From Zobellia roscoffensis (lineage in GTDB: Bacteria > Bacteroidota > Bacteroidia > Flavobacteriales > Flavobacteriaceae): a stretch of 64,000 nucleotides of DNA. The position numbers and the translations under genes were made by a program. The stretch is taken from positions 804,504 to 868,503 of the forward strand of contig NZ_JADDXT010000002.1 of the NCBI RefSeq assembly GCF_015330165.1, written 5' to 3'. Every line of letters starts with the position of its first letter. Position 1 is the first letter of the stretch. Below the pieces are notes generated by a model. The model was not told the origin of the DNA and made no database searches. It was given only the letters and a program-made list of their open reading frames with translations. Of this stretch, positions 25,386 to 36,700 are shown piece by piece.

Positions 25386-26990
25386 TCAGTTTTTTATTTC
25401 ATTACCTATTTCCTGAAGCTCATTACCATCCCCATCTAACAGGTAAGGCTCAAAATCAGCATCATTTACCCAACCAGCCTTTGGTTTTCTACCCTCAATA
25501 AAATCAGAATAAAAATTTCTTCCCCTAACAAAAGGTGCTTTTTCATATAGATGTCCATAACCGGACATTCGTAAATCTCCTTGAGCCAATAATTTCGCCT
25601 CCATCTCTATTTTTAGGGCTTCCTTAGTTTTTTGATATTTTGGATTGGTCGCCAAATTATGAATACAAAATGGGTCATTCGCCACATCATATAACTCTTC
25701 TTCAACCCTTTTTCCAAAATTCATTTTCCAGAATTCTTTGCTTCCATTTCTTCTAAGGTTTAAAATTTCTGTTTTTGTTGGGCTACCATCTGTATTTAGA
25801 TAACCAGTTTCTGGATTTCCCTTTGGCCATCTATCTATCTCATAATTCTTAACGTACAACATATTGTTTTTATGAATCCCCCTAATCGGATAACCTACAT
25901 CATCTGGCCTACCCGTATCATGCCTTTCTTTACCCACAAGAACATAATCGCGATCCGACTCTATCTGCCCGGATTTTTCGGAAACAATTATATTCTTTAA
26001 ACTTTTGCCCGCTGCAGGATGCATACCCGAAGATTGCCAATCTACTCCTGCCACATCTAAAAACGTGGGTGCAAGATCAATAAAGCTTACGTAATCATCT
26101 ACCGTTCTATTCTTGACCTGCATTTTATTCTTCCATAACATGGCCATAGGAATGTGATTTGAATTTTCATACTGGTCGCCTTTTACTCTAGGAAAAGGCA
26201 TACCGTGATCAGAAGTAACTATAATCAGAGTATTATCTAATTGGTTGCTTTCCTTTAGCGTTTCCAGAATCTTTACAATATGCTTATCCGTATCCTCAAT
26301 TTCATAAGCATAGTCCAAAAGGTCATTACGGGTAACCTCGTTATCTGGCCAATATGGGGGGAAGTCCTTAATCATTTCTTCGGTCTTACCACCTAATTTT
26401 TTTCCTGTGCCATACTCATAACCTCGGTGAGGCTCAACACTTCCTACCCAAAAACTCCACGGTTTGTTCTCTGGCGCCTTGGAAAGAAAATCATTGAAAT
26501 TGCCACTATAGTCATTATCGGAAATACCCGTAGTAGCCGGTTTAAGTTTTTCTTCATTGTAAACCTTGCCCATAACGGCTCTCTCTTTGCCATCTGCGGT
26601 AAGCGTTAAAGCAGGGCCGTAACCCTTTGAAGTATACCCCGTAGTATAACCTAGCTCCAATAACACTTCTTGATATGTCTTAAATTTTGAAGGAAAATAG
26701 ATGACATGATTTGCAGCCGCATCCAGTTGCCATGAGTTTCTACCTGTTATGATAGATGCCCTAGATGGGGCACATTTAGCGTTCGGGGTATACGCTCTGT
26801 TAAAAAGCACACCCTCTTTCGCAATTGCATCAAAACCCGGAGTATTTACATAAGTACTACCGTAGGCACTCATATCCAGCCCAGCATCATCAAAAATAAT
26901 TACCAAAATATTGGGTCTCTCATCTTTCTGGGCATTAACTTTTATTACTAATAAAAACAGTAACAACACTAAACCTTTAATCTTCATCAT
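25386..26990 (-). CDS. S1 family sulfatase (formylglycine type)
   Basis: A 534-residue exported sulfatase with a signal peptide (to VNAQ). C73 in CAPSR is the cysteine converted to formylglycine; NILVIIFDDAG holds the calcium-binding aspartates, and DHGMPFPRVKGD lies in the C-terminal metal/substrate region. The closest relative in the window is the sulfatase at 39277: both share the DHGMPFPRVKG block, GKERHD and the NTDGSPTK motif, so they are paralogues and probably belong to the same S1 subfamily (S1_8-like by impression). It lies outside the main run of polysaccharide genes and is divergent from the nucleotidyltransferase. Confidence 0.92.
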   Translation of the reverse strand: MMKIKGLVLLLFLLVIKVNAQKDERPNILVIIFDDAGLDMSAYGSTYVNTPGFDAIAKEGVLFNRAYTPNAKCAPSRASIITGRNSWQLDAAANHVIYFPSKFKTYQEVLLELGYTTGYTSKGYGPALTLTADGKERAVMGKVYNEEKLKPATTGISDNDYSGNFNDFLSKAPENKPWSFWVGSVEPHRGYEYGTGKKLGGKTEEMIKDFPPYWPDNEVTRNDLLDYAYEIEDTDKHIVKILETLKESNQLDNTLIIVTSDHGMPFPRVKGDQYENSNHIPMAMLWKNKMQVKNRTVDDYVSFIDLAPTFLDVAGVDWQSSGMHPAAGKSLKNIIVSEKSGQIESDRDYVLVGKERHDTGRPDDVGYPIRGIHKNNMLYVKNYEIDRWPKGNPETGYLNTDGSPTKTEILNLRRNGSKEFWKMNFGKRVEEELYDVANDPFCIHNLATNPKYQKTKEALKIEMEAKLLAQGDLRMSGYGHLYEKAPFVRGRNFYSDFIEGRKPKAGWVNDADFEPYLLDGDGNELQEIGNEIKN

Positions 26991-27131
26991 ATTTTTATTA
27001 GAGAATGAATATAAAAATAACTCAAAACCTTAAGAAGAACCCCTAGGGCAAACAGCTTAAATATAAAACTCTATCTCTAGGCAACCAACAAGATGTCAAA
27101 AAATTGTTATGTATATAGAAATCACTTACAA

Positions 27132-27147
27132 GTTTTCATGTGAAAAC
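27132..27147. promoter_or_regulatory. Palindrome upstream of the nucleotidyltransferase-kinase genes
   Basis: GTTTTCA-TG-TGAAAAC, perfect 7-2-7 inverted repeat. A promoter-like TATTTTAG follows at 27150-27157 (one mismatch to TAnnTTTG), so the palindrome covers the expected upstream element, as an operator would. Confidence 0.5.
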
Positions 27148-27180
27148 CTTATTTTAGCGGCTCTCTAAAAAAAGAAAGAC

Positions 27181-28071
27181 ATGACCTTATTATTAATGGC
27201 CGCTGGTAGTGGTAGCCGATACGGAAAACTGAAACAATTTGACGATTTAGGCCCTAACGGGGAATTCTTAATGGAGTTTGGTATTTATGACGCTCTTAAA
27301 AACGGTTTTGACCATATTGTTCTCATTACTAAAAAGGAAAATGTTTCTTTAGCCGAAGACCATTTGCGTCCTAAATTACCTGCCAACATTAAACTAGATG
27401 TCTTGGCTCAAGAAATTACTGATTTACCAGAGGGATGTTCTTTCTCTGGCGAGCGTAAAAAACCTTGGGGTACAGCACATGCAGTTTGGACCGCAAGAAA
27501 CGTGATAAACGGACCTTTTGCAGTTTTAAATGCAGATGATTTCTACGGACAATCCGCTTACGCTAACGCTGCTAATTTTGCACGTGAACATAATAATGAC
27601 AATACTTTTGCCCTTGTGGGTTACACTTTAAAAAACACCTTATCAGAACATGGTTCTGTATCTAGAGGGGTTTGCCAAGTAAATGGAGACGATTTAGTTT
27701 CTGTGGATGAACGTTTAAAACTTGAGCCAAAAGATGGTAAAGTACTTGACCTTGATTCTGGTAATGAATATACAGGCGAAGAGCAGGTGAGTATGAACTT
27801 CTGGGTATGCCAACCTTCAATTTTTGATAAAATCGAGAGTGAATTCAGAACTTTTCTAGCTGATGATAATCTAGCCACAACTAGTGAGCTTTACATTCCA
27901 AAGACAGTTCAGGAAATGTTACAGGCCGGCGAAATAAAAGTAAAAGTAGTACCGTCCGGTGGTGATTGGTTTGGCGTAACTTATGCCAGTGATCGTGAGA
28001 AAGCGGTTGCCAACCTTCAAGGTAAGACCGATGCGGGCAAGTACCCTTCTCCGCTTTGGCCAAAAAAATAA
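27181..28071 (+). CDS. Sugar nucleotidyltransferase (NDP-sugar pyrophosphorylase type)
   Basis: A 296-residue cytoplasmic enzyme of the nucleotidyltransferase superfamily. The N-terminal LLLMAAGSGSRYGKLKQFDDLGP is the nucleotide-binding signature, and NADDF around residue 120 is the metal-binding Asp motif. The family couples sugar 1-phosphate to UTP, GTP or another NTP. It is translationally coupled to the kinase-like gene that follows (TAATG overlap). Together they would phosphorylate a free sugar and activate it. The sugar is not shown; fucose, galactose or N-acetylhexosamine are candidates. Confidence 0.85.
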   Translation: MTLLLMAAGSGSRYGKLKQFDDLGPNGEFLMEFGIYDALKNGFDHIVLITKKENVSLAEDHLRPKLPANIKLDVLAQEITDLPEGCSFSGERKKPWGTAHAVWTARNVINGPFAVLNADDFYGQSAYANAANFAREHNNDNTFALVGYTLKNTLSEHGSVSRGVCQVNGDDLVSVDERLKLEPKDGKVLDLDSGNEYTGEEQVSMNFWVCQPSIFDKIESEFRTFLADDNLATTSELYIPKTVQEMLQAGEIKVKVVPSGGDWFGVTYASDREKAVANLQGKTDAGKYPSPLWPKK

Positions 28072-29135
28072 TGAGTACGTATTCTAGCGAAGAGCTTAAC
28101 GAATTATTAGGGCACTTTTCATTGCCTCAAAAGGAGTATTTGATCAAACCGTTAACAGACGGTTTGATCAATGATACCTTTTTGATTTTTGATGCTGCCA
28201 CCCCATTATACATCTTACAACGGGTAAACCATCTTGTCTTTACCGATGTTAAAGGGCTGATGAATAATATTCAACAAGCTTTTAAATATTTAAAGGGAGA
28301 CGATTATACCAGAATAACTTTGGTGTCGCCTAAAACAGCAGGTAGTCACTATATCTCACCTACTGGCAACCATTGGCGGGTCATGACGTATATAAACGGC
28401 AGCACCGCTTATAACACCACAGAAGATGCAAACATTGCTTTTGAAGCTGGAAGAATTATTTCTAGATTCAATTCGCTTTTACAGCAAGCAGATTTAGAAG
28501 ATTATGTTGATACTATTCCTTGCTTTCATGATATAAGCTTACGGCAGGAGCAATTTAAATCCACTATTAAAACGGCAGCTCCAGAAAAACTAGAAATCGC
28601 AGAAAAAGCCATAGTTTTCACTAATACTATTTTAGAAAAGTTAACGGCACTGGATTTAGCTGGTCTACCAGTAAGAGTTTGCCATAATGACACCAAACTA
28701 AATAACATCCTATTTTCAAAAGAAACCAATAAAGCCCTTTGCCTTATTGACCTGGATACTCTAATGAAAGGGTATTTTCTTTATGATTTTGGTGATGCCG
28801 TACGCACTATAGCCAATACTGCTCCGGAAGATGAACAAGACCACAGTAAAATAATCTTTGACAAGAAATTGTTTGAAGCCTTTATCAACGGCTTAGCTAC
28901 CAATGGTTCATTTTTAACAAAAACCGAAATTGAAATATTACCATGGGGTGCTGTTCTCATGCCTTTTTTACATGGTATACGAGCTTTGACGGATTACCTC
29001 AACAACAATATATATTATAAAGTAGCTTACGAAAACCAAAACCTAGACCGTAGTTTAAGTCTATATAGTTTTACTCAGAAAGCATTGAACCATATAGATT
29101 ATATGGAAGGTGTATTAAAAGAAAAACTAGGTTAA
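28071..29135 (+). CDS. Aminoglycoside phosphotransferase-fold sugar kinase (NahK-like)
   Basis: A 354-residue protein of the APH/choline kinase fold. The catalytic loop VCHNDTKLNNILF and the metal-binding CLIDLDTLMKGYFLYDFGDAVR are clear. The N-terminal LIKPLTDGLINDTFLI resembles N-acetylhexosamine 1-kinase (NahK), which phosphorylates the anomeric position of sugars. The start is the ATG at 28071 that overlaps the previous stop codon (TAATG); an in-frame ATG at 28056 would overlap that gene more. The tight coupling to a sugar nucleotidyltransferase supports a sugar 1-kinase rather than antibiotic resistance. Confidence 0.82.
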   Translation: MSTYSSEELNELLGHFSLPQKEYLIKPLTDGLINDTFLIFDAATPLYILQRVNHLVFTDVKGLMNNIQQAFKYLKGDDYTRITLVSPKTAGSHYISPTGNHWRVMTYINGSTAYNTTEDANIAFEAGRIISRFNSLLQQADLEDYVDTIPCFHDISLRQEQFKSTIKTAAPEKLEIAEKAIVFTNTILEKLTALDLAGLPVRVCHNDTKLNNILFSKETNKALCLIDLDTLMKGYFLYDFGDAVRTIANTAPEDEQDHSKIIFDKKLFEAFINGLATNGSFLTKTEIEILPWGAVLMPFLHGIRALTDYLNNNIYYKVAYENQNLDRSLSLYSFTQKALNHIDYMEGVLKEKLG

Positions 29136-29346
29136 ATTTAACAAACACCTATTCCTTCTTGAAGGATAAACTTCTAAAAACCAACATTAAAAGGTCATTT
29201 TTTATAATTACAATTCAGTTGTTTTTATAATTCTAGTCCAAAACAAACCTAGAATAAAGAGCGGGTTAACCATCAACTAGTGTATTTTTACTACCTTGAA
29301 AATTAATTCCGAACACCCAGCAGGTAATAAATCGGTTTCTGGTTTT

Positions 29347-32300
29347 ATGTCCAAAAAAGTTTACTCAACATTTGTATGTCTTCTCTTCTTTCTGTGCCTT
29401 TTTGCTCAAGAAAGCGACCTTGAGTTCTCTCAAAATTATACAATTACCGATGGTTTAGCTCATAATGGAACGACTTCAATTCTAGAAGATTCAAGAGGTT
29501 ACATATGGGTAGGCACTTTTGAAGGTCTAAACCGTTATGATGGCTATGAATTCAAGACTTTCAAGAACACACTGAGTAAAGACCTTTTTATAAGCAATCG
29601 TATTAGATCACTTAAAGAAGATACAAAGGGTAATATATGGATTGGCACGGATGAGGGTATTTCCCTATATAACTATAACCTAGAAGAGTTCAGCGACATT
29701 TATTCAAATCAACTCGCCAAAAAAGGAATTAAAGGGCCGGTCGTTAGGGATATTACTATAAACAAAAACCAAGGCACTATTCTCTGTGCTACTGAAAAAT
29801 ATGGTATTCTAATATTTAACGATGATTATACCTTAAAAGACGAATATTCCCCCACGGCCTTTTATGAAAATGGGGCCGTTGAATTCTACAGTTCACTATC
29901 TGTAGACAAAAGTACATACCTCTATGCTACATCTGTAGGCCTGCTTTCTTTTAGCTTAAACGACCATCAATTCACAAAAGTAGTTTCCGATGAAATAAGT
30001 AATTGCGAGTCTTTGTTGCGTATTAACGCATCTACTTTTTTGGCAACACTTAAATCCGGCTTCGCAATACTTTCTTATCAAAAGAACGGTGCCAATTATG
30101 ACTACCGAGTCGTTAAAAATAACCTGTTACCCTCACAAAACTTCAACAGCTCTGGTTTTGACCACGAAAACAATCTCTGGCTTGGCACTTTGAACAACGG
30201 TGCTGTTCGCATTAATGATATTAATACCTTTTCTAAGGACACAGACATAGATTATTCATTATTTAAGTTCCAGAACAGGCAACTTCGTATAAGCTGTTTT
30301 AGCACTACCTCCAATAACCGGTTTTGGGTGGGTTCTTTTGATAAAGGTATTTTTCGTTTTGACCTTAAAAAAAATCCATTCAAAGAATTTGACGGACAAA
30401 GCCCTTATGAATTTGGTGTAAGTGATCGACATTTAATTCATATAGCCCCATTGGACGATCACAGGGCCTACTTGACCAAAAACCAAGGGGGCTTGGCTCT
30501 TTTCAATTCAGAAACGTCTCAATTTGAACCATTACCCTCTGTTTTTTCAGAAAAATATGCTTCAAGAATTTCTTCAGTGTATATTGATAAAAGAAAAAGA
30601 ACCTGGTTTAGGGTTCCAGAAAAGGGTTACTTTAGATTAAATCCGGGAGAGAAAAACCCCCTACCCATTAATGTTAGCTCGCTCCCTGAATTTTCAGGGA
30701 TAGAATCTTATAAAATAACAGAAGACAAAAAGGGGAACCTCTGGCTTGGTTCTAGAAGAGGTATTTACAAGATTTCGGTAGATAAAAAAGGTAACGTCAC
30801 CAGAATAGAAGCCCTGAACGACAATCCGTATTTTGATAATTTTAAAATGATATTGGCCCGTTATGTATATGCAGACCCTGAGCATGATTTTATATGGGTG
30901 GGCACAGCGGAAGACGGTCTTTTTAGAATTAATATTAAAGATGACCCTTTATTAAAACATGCAGAAATCAAGCACCTCCGGATGGACAAGAAGGAAGGTG
31001 GTCTACCAAATAATTTTGTTTCAGCTATTACAAGGTCACCAGATGGTTGCCTGTGGATCGGAACGGAAGGTGCCGGAATCTGTAAAGTAGAAAATAGTGA
31101 AAATGAACCTATTTTCATCCCTTTTTCCGAAAAGGACGGCTTATCCAATAACGTTGTAAAAAGTATAAATGTAGACCATGCTGGCAATCTTTGGATAGCT
31201 ACCAATGTAGGCCTAAATAAATTTTACCCTAAAGATAAAAAGTTTAGAAAATTCGGAAAAGAAGACGGTTTGCCTTTTGAAGATTTCTGGTACGCATCTA
31301 GCTATCTAGACAACGGCACCCTAATATTGGCAGGCCTTGAGGGTTTCTCTTTCTTTAAACCCTACTCTATTAAAGACGCAGAAGTTTTACCGATTCTACA
31401 CTTTGGAGGTTTTAAGGTCTATAACAAAACGGTACTTCCTAAAGATACAATCAATAAAAGGGTTTTACTATCTGAACGGCTCCACAATGGACAACGCCTG
31501 GATCTAAAATACAACGAAAACGTATTTACCGTAGAAGCGCTTTCACTGCATTTTGCCTCTCCAAAAAACCACTTTCTAAAATACAGATTATTGCCCATTG
31601 ACCAAAACTGGCTACAGACCACTTCTGACCAGCGTATGATAAATTACAATGGTTTACAGCCTGGAGAATATATGTTAGAAGTGGCAGCATCCAATGCCAT
31701 TGGCGAATGGACCAAACCCAAGACCCTTAACATTACCATTGCTCCTCCTTTTTGGAAAACACCCCTGGCATACCTGCTTTATACCCTGTTAACCTTAATA
31801 ATTTTAGGTATTGTCCTATTCTATATTATGAAGGTACAGTCATTGCGCTACAACATTCAATTAGAGCAAATAGAAAAAGACAAGGTCAAAGAAGTGAATG
31901 CTGCAAAACTCCGGTTTTTTGCCAACATATCCCACGAGCTTAAAACACCACTTAATCTTATTTCAAGTCCGGTTAAACTTTTATCAGAACGGTACAAAAA
32001 CAATATAGACTCTCAGGAAAAACTGAATATCGTTGCCAGACAGTCCAAAAAAATTGCGCAACTCATAGACCAGATTCATGATTTTGAACGTGTAGATGCT
32101 AATTTAATGGAAATGAACTATTCAAGATTTTATTTTGATGCGTTTATAGAAAGCCTAGTGCCTGACTTTCATTTCTTAGCCTACAACAGCCATAAAAGGC
32201 TAGAAGTCATTTCCAAAAAATCCAATATTGTGGTGTCTGCAGACCGAGACAAATTAGAAAAAGTATTCAATAACCTGTTGAGTAACGCCTTCAAATATAC

Positions 32301-33468
32301 TGGAGCAAACGATAACATTTCTATTACCTACACAAGTGATGACAAAGACCTTCTTGTCTCTGTAACCGATTCAGGAAGAGGTATTGATGATGATGACCTA
32401 CCTCATATTTTTGAAAGGTTCTATCAGTCTCGGAAAAGAGAAAGCGTACATTCTACCGGTTCAGGTATAGGTCTTGCCTTTTCCAAAAAATTGGTAGAAA
32501 TGCATTACGGTTATTTAGAAGCTTTTAGCGAAATAGGTGTTGGTACAACCATAACGGTGCGTCTACCGGTGGTCAAAAAAGAATCTGCGGACGACCAAGC
32601 TTCTAAAGAAAATGCCATTATAATAGCCGAAAATGAGGTGTCAGATGCAGAAACGACGATAGCAAAAACTGAAATTTCCAAAATTAAAACAAGCGGTGAC
32701 CACTCAGAAAACCTTATTTTTTACGTAGAGGATGTGCTAGATATGCGTCTATACGTATCAAAAGTACTTTCTAAATTTTTTAAGGTAAAAACATTTACAA
32801 ATGGCAGAGAATGCTTAGATGCCATGGAAGACCAATGGCCTGATTTAGTCATAAGCGACATTCAAATGCCGGTTATGAATGGCCTAGAGCTGTGTAAGCG
32901 CATTAAAGCAGATATAAAAACAAGCCATATTCCGGTTATTCTCCTTACCGCATTGGATGATATAGAAAATCAGATTCAAGGTATTAAAGATGGAGCGGAC
33001 GCCTACATTAAAAAACCATTTGATGCCCGCAGACTCGTAGCCCGAACCGAAGCTTTGTTAGAAAACAAAAAACGGTTGCGTGAGCGTTTTAAAATAGGAA
33101 TTCCACTTACCAAGGACAACAACCTCAACATCAGAAACGATAATGCGTTTCTTGAAAAGCTATATCATCTCATGGCCAAAAATCTAGACAATCAAAATCT
33201 AGATATGGACCAATTTGCGCGTCAACTTTACCTCAACAGAACGCATTTCTATCAAAAAGTAAAAGCACTAACTGATAAAACTCCGTTTGAAATGCTAAAA
33301 ATGTACCGTTTAAAAAAGGCCGCGGAACTATTGGTACAACAACCAGACCTATCCGTCAACGAAGTCTACACTATGACGGGTTTTAAAAGCCGAACACATT
33401 TTAGCAAGCTCTTTAAAGAAATGTATCATACTACACCTGGGAAATATGCTTCCCTGAAAAAAGACTAA
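29347..33468 (+). CDS. Hybrid two-component system regulator (HTCS) of the polysaccharide locus
   Basis: A 1373-residue single-polypeptide signal system. Order: signal peptide (to LFAQ); a periplasmic region of two beta-propellers (repeats such as GYIWVGTFEGLNRYDG and GNIWIGTDEG) and a Y_Y_Y domain; membrane helix at about 804-826; HisKA with H863 in SHELKTPLNL; HATPase; receiver with D1171 in VISDIQMP; and a C-terminal AraC-type DNA-binding domain. HTCS sense oligosaccharides in the periplasm and switch on nearby SusC/SusD genes, which follow 326 bases downstream. A TTG at 29296 would extend the frame by 17 codons; the ATG at 29347 begins the signal peptide. Confidence 0.96.
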   Translation: MSKKVYSTFVCLLFFLCLFAQESDLEFSQNYTITDGLAHNGTTSILEDSRGYIWVGTFEGLNRYDGYEFKTFKNTLSKDLFISNRIRSLKEDTKGNIWIGTDEGISLYNYNLEEFSDIYSNQLAKKGIKGPVVRDITINKNQGTILCATEKYGILIFNDDYTLKDEYSPTAFYENGAVEFYSSLSVDKSTYLYATSVGLLSFSLNDHQFTKVVSDEISNCESLLRINASTFLATLKSGFAILSYQKNGANYDYRVVKNNLLPSQNFNSSGFDHENNLWLGTLNNGAVRINDINTFSKDTDIDYSLFKFQNRQLRISCFSTTSNNRFWVGSFDKGIFRFDLKKNPFKEFDGQSPYEFGVSDRHLIHIAPLDDHRAYLTKNQGGLALFNSETSQFEPLPSVFSEKYASRISSVYIDKRKRTWFRVPEKGYFRLNPGEKNPLPINVSSLPEFSGIESYKITEDKKGNLWLGSRRGIYKISVDKKGNVTRIEALNDNPYFDNFKMILARYVYADPEHDFIWVGTAEDGLFRINIKDDPLLKHAEIKHLRMDKKEGGLPNNFVSAITRSPDGCLWIGTEGAGICKVENSENEPIFIPFSEKDGLSNNVVKSINVDHAGNLWIATNVGLNKFYPKDKKFRKFGKEDGLPFEDFWYASSYLDNGTLILAGLEGFSFFKPYSIKDAEVLPILHFGGFKVYNKTVLPKDTINKRVLLSERLHNGQRLDLKYNENVFTVEALSLHFASPKNHFLKYRLLPIDQNWLQTTSDQRMINYNGLQPGEYMLEVAASNAIGEWTKPKTLNITIAPPFWKTPLAYLLYTLLTLIILGIVLFYIMKVQSLRYNIQLEQIEKDKVKEVNAAKLRFFANISHELKTPLNLISSPVKLLSERYKNNIDSQEKLNIVARQSKKIAQLIDQIHDFERVDANLMEMNYSRFYFDAFIESLVPDFHFLAYNSHKRLEVISKKSNIVVSADRDKLEKVFNNLLSNAFKYTGANDNISITYTSDDKDLLVSVTDSGRGIDDDDLPHIFERFYQSRKRESVHSTGSGIGLAFSKKLVEMHYGYLEAFSEIGVGTTITVRLPVVKKESADDQASKENAIIIAENEVSDAETTIAKTEISKIKTSGDHSENLIFYVEDVLDMRLYVSKVLSKFFKVKTFTNGRECLDAMEDQWPDLVISDIQMPVMNGLELCKRIKADIKTSHIPVILLTALDDIENQIQGIKDGADAYIKKPFDARRLVARTEALLENKKRLRERFKIGIPLTKDNNLNIRNDNAFLEKLYHLMAKNLDNQNLDMDQFARQLYLNRTHFYQKVKALTDKTPFEMLKMYRLKKAAELLVQQPDLSVNEVYTMTGFKSRTHFSKLFKEMYHTTPGKYASLKKD

Positions 33469-33794
33469 GAAACATCCAGTTTTATTAAATCAAAAGAAAC
33501 CTTCAATTCACATTACGTAAAGTAAGTGAGGTTATAACTATTACAACATCACTTCTCGCTTACGAAAGTCCATTCGACTTAGAATTCCTCCAGGAAACCG
33601 ATAAATAAAGGATTTACCGTCTCTCAACCATATCCTCAAAATCGTCATTATTAATTTCTGAATACATAATATTTACGCACGAATACATCGTTTTTAGTGC
33701 GAAAAATACCTTTGCCCCATGTCAATGTTAAAAAATTAACATTTTTACTTTTTACATTTTCTCTCAACTAAATTTTAATAACTCAACTCAAACT
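33469..33794 (+). promoter_or_regulatory. Regulatory gap upstream of the first SusC gene
   Basis: No gene is seen here. It holds an imperfect inverted repeat, GTAAGTGAG and CTCGCTTAC (33522-33530, 33555-33563, one mismatch); TACCTTTG at 33707-33714, a TAnnTTTG match without a clear upstream element; and a perfect palindrome with arms AATGTTAA and TTAACATT around AAAA (33724-33743). The last may be the HTCS target or a hairpin at the start of the transcript. Confidence 0.45.
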
Positions 33795-36700
33795 ATGAAA
33801 AAAAACAGGCCTAAAATTCCACAGTGTTGGTTGTTTTCGCTTTGCGTTTTGACATTGCTAACCTGCAGTGCCACTTTTGCACAAACAACTGTTACCGGTA
33901 CAGTAATCAGTACCGAAGATGGTATGCCACTGCCAGGAGCCAATGTTTTGGTAAAAGGTACTACTATAGGAATCGTTACTGACTTTGATGGTAACTACTC
34001 CATTGATGTTCCTGCTAATTCGGATATTTTGATATTCAGTTACATTGGTTATAGCACACAAGAAGTAACTATTGATGGTAAAACCACGATAGACATTTCC
34101 TTAGATACAGACTCCGCTAAATTAGACGAGGTTGTAGTTATTGGTTATGGTACTTCCACCAAACGAAAAATGGTTGGAGCGGTAACCACCTTGGCCCCAG
34201 AAAAACTAGAACAAACTCCATTTAATAATGTAGGCGAAGCCCTTCAAGGTCAAGTCTCTGGCCTTATTGTTGAAAATAGTGGTGGTGCACCGGGAAGTTC
34301 TCCCGCCATATCCATTCGTGGTGGTGGCTCTCCACTTTACGTAATTGACGGAGTTATAACGGAAGAACAAGATTTTAATACCATCAACTCCAACGACATT
34401 GAAAGTATTAGTTTTCTAAAGGATGCAGCAGCCACAGCCGTTTACGGTTCAAGAGCTGGTAACGGTATTGTTTTGGTTACTACCAAGAGAGGAAAAGACG
34501 GAAAAATAAACGTCAACTACTCATACAACTATCAAATGAGCCAACCTACCATTCTGCCCGAGATGATGAATTCCTATGAATTTGTAGAAGTACAGAATGC
34601 TGCAAGTGCTTATGAAGGTATACCGGTCCCCTACTCTCCTGAACAACTGGAGACTATTAGAACCCATGCAGATTTAGATACTTACCCAGACAATAACTGG
34701 CCCGACCTTACTTTAAAGGAATTTGCACCTCAGCAACGCCATAACCTTTCGCTTTCCGGAGGGGACAAAAAAACCAACTACTTTGTTTCCATGGGGTATA
34801 TTGATGAGGGTAGCCTTCTAAAAGCAGATGTGGTTAATTACAGTAGATTTAATGTTAGGAGTAATGTCACTACTAAATTTGACAAAATTGGCCTTGAAGT
34901 AGGTGTAAACCTCAACTCTAGTATAGAAAACTACGAAGAACCATCTGCAGGAATGTATGGCGTTTGGCGTGCTGTTAACCAAAATACAGACCCACTCTAC
35001 AGAGCCTATAATTTAGATGGAACTTTAGCGGGAGGTGGTAACGGAGACAATCCGCTAGCACTTACGGACAAAGACGCGGGTTATAATAAAACAAGGGATA
35101 AGTTCATTAATGCCCAATTGGACATAAAATGGCAAGTACCAAATATTGAAGGTTTTAAATTAGGAGTCATGGCCAATTACCGAGATGGTGATGGTTGGGG
35201 TAAATTATGGGAGTACAACGTACCGCTTTACATGCAAGACGGTTCACTTACAGCTCAAACACCACCCGCATTAAGCTTAAATTCATACTACAGTAATAGA
35301 CTCTATTTTGAATCTAGCGCTTCTTACTCACGCACCTTTGGCATGCATGGTCTTGACGCCACTTTTGTTTACAACCAGACCACTAGCAACTATGCCACCT
35401 TGGGTGCTTCAAGAAGAAACTACTTATCAGGTGCAGTAGACCAACTTTTTGCAGGTCCTGCCGTAGGTAAGGATAACGACGGTAGCGAGCGTGAAGCCGC
35501 CAATGCCGGTTATGTTTTTCGTTTGAAGTATGATTTTGATTATAAATACATTATTGAATTAAGCGGTCGTTATGATGGTAATGACAACTTTGCCGCTAAA
35601 AAAAGATGGGGATTCTTTCCTGCCATGTCATTTGCATGGAACATTGCTGAAGAGAACTTCATGCAAAAGTTAAAGGAAGACAATATCATCAACTCTTTAA
35701 AACTGAGAAGTTCTTACGGTAAAACGGGAGTTTCTGAAGGTGTAAATAGATTTGGATACATACCAGTTTACAATTTAGAATCGGGTATTTACACCATTGG
35801 AAATTCATTGGTAAACGGCTATTCAGAAGGTAATTTGGTAAATCCGGACGAACTTACTTGGTATAATAGAGAATCGTTCAACTACGGGTTGGATTTTTCT
35901 ACTTTCGGAGATAAATTCAGTGGTACTTTAGAATATTTCTACTACCTCACGACAGGATTTTTAGTGAGCCCACAAAACGTATACTCACAACCTTTGGGCA
36001 AACCGTTACCGCAAATTCGCTCAGGATCAAAACAACGTAGAGCAGGGTACGAACTTTCGCTTCGTTACAAAGGAAGTATTAATGAATTTAAATTCGGGCT
36101 AGGCGGGAACGTCTCATATTTTGATCAGTTATGGGAACAATTGGATACCGAAAATGAGGCTACCCTGAACAACCCGTATACAAGAGAAACCCATAGAACC
36201 GATTATTGGCAAGGTGGAAAAATCTTCGTAACCGATGGATTATACCAGAACGATCAAGAAATACTTAACAATCCACGATTGTTAAGTTCTACGGAAACTC
36301 AGGGCGGAGACATCAAATATGTTGATTCTAACGGAGACGGTAAAGTAGATGAACAAGACAAGAGACTTGTTGGCCTTCCTTCACAACCACATCTTACCTA
36401 CGGTATAGATTTTAACATGAGTTATAAAGGTTGGTTCATGAACGGACTCTTTCAAGGTGCCGGAAACCGATACATAGGTTTTGACCGCTTTATTGCTGCA
36501 GAAGCAAAACGTTTAACCTACACCTATCAATTAGACTATTGGACACCCCAAAATACAGATGCCTCATACCCTAGACCAGTTACTTCGGTAGGTGTTAATG
36601 GCGGCAACAATGATATTGTTAGCAACCCATCCGATTACTTCTTGAAGAATGCCAAATATTTTAGAATGAAAAACATTCAGTTGGGTTATGACTTAAAGAA

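Noticed and set aside
29296..29346. TTG start extending the HTCS by 17 codons
   Set aside because: The signal peptide starts at the ATG at 29347, and the extra residues do not resemble a signal sequence.
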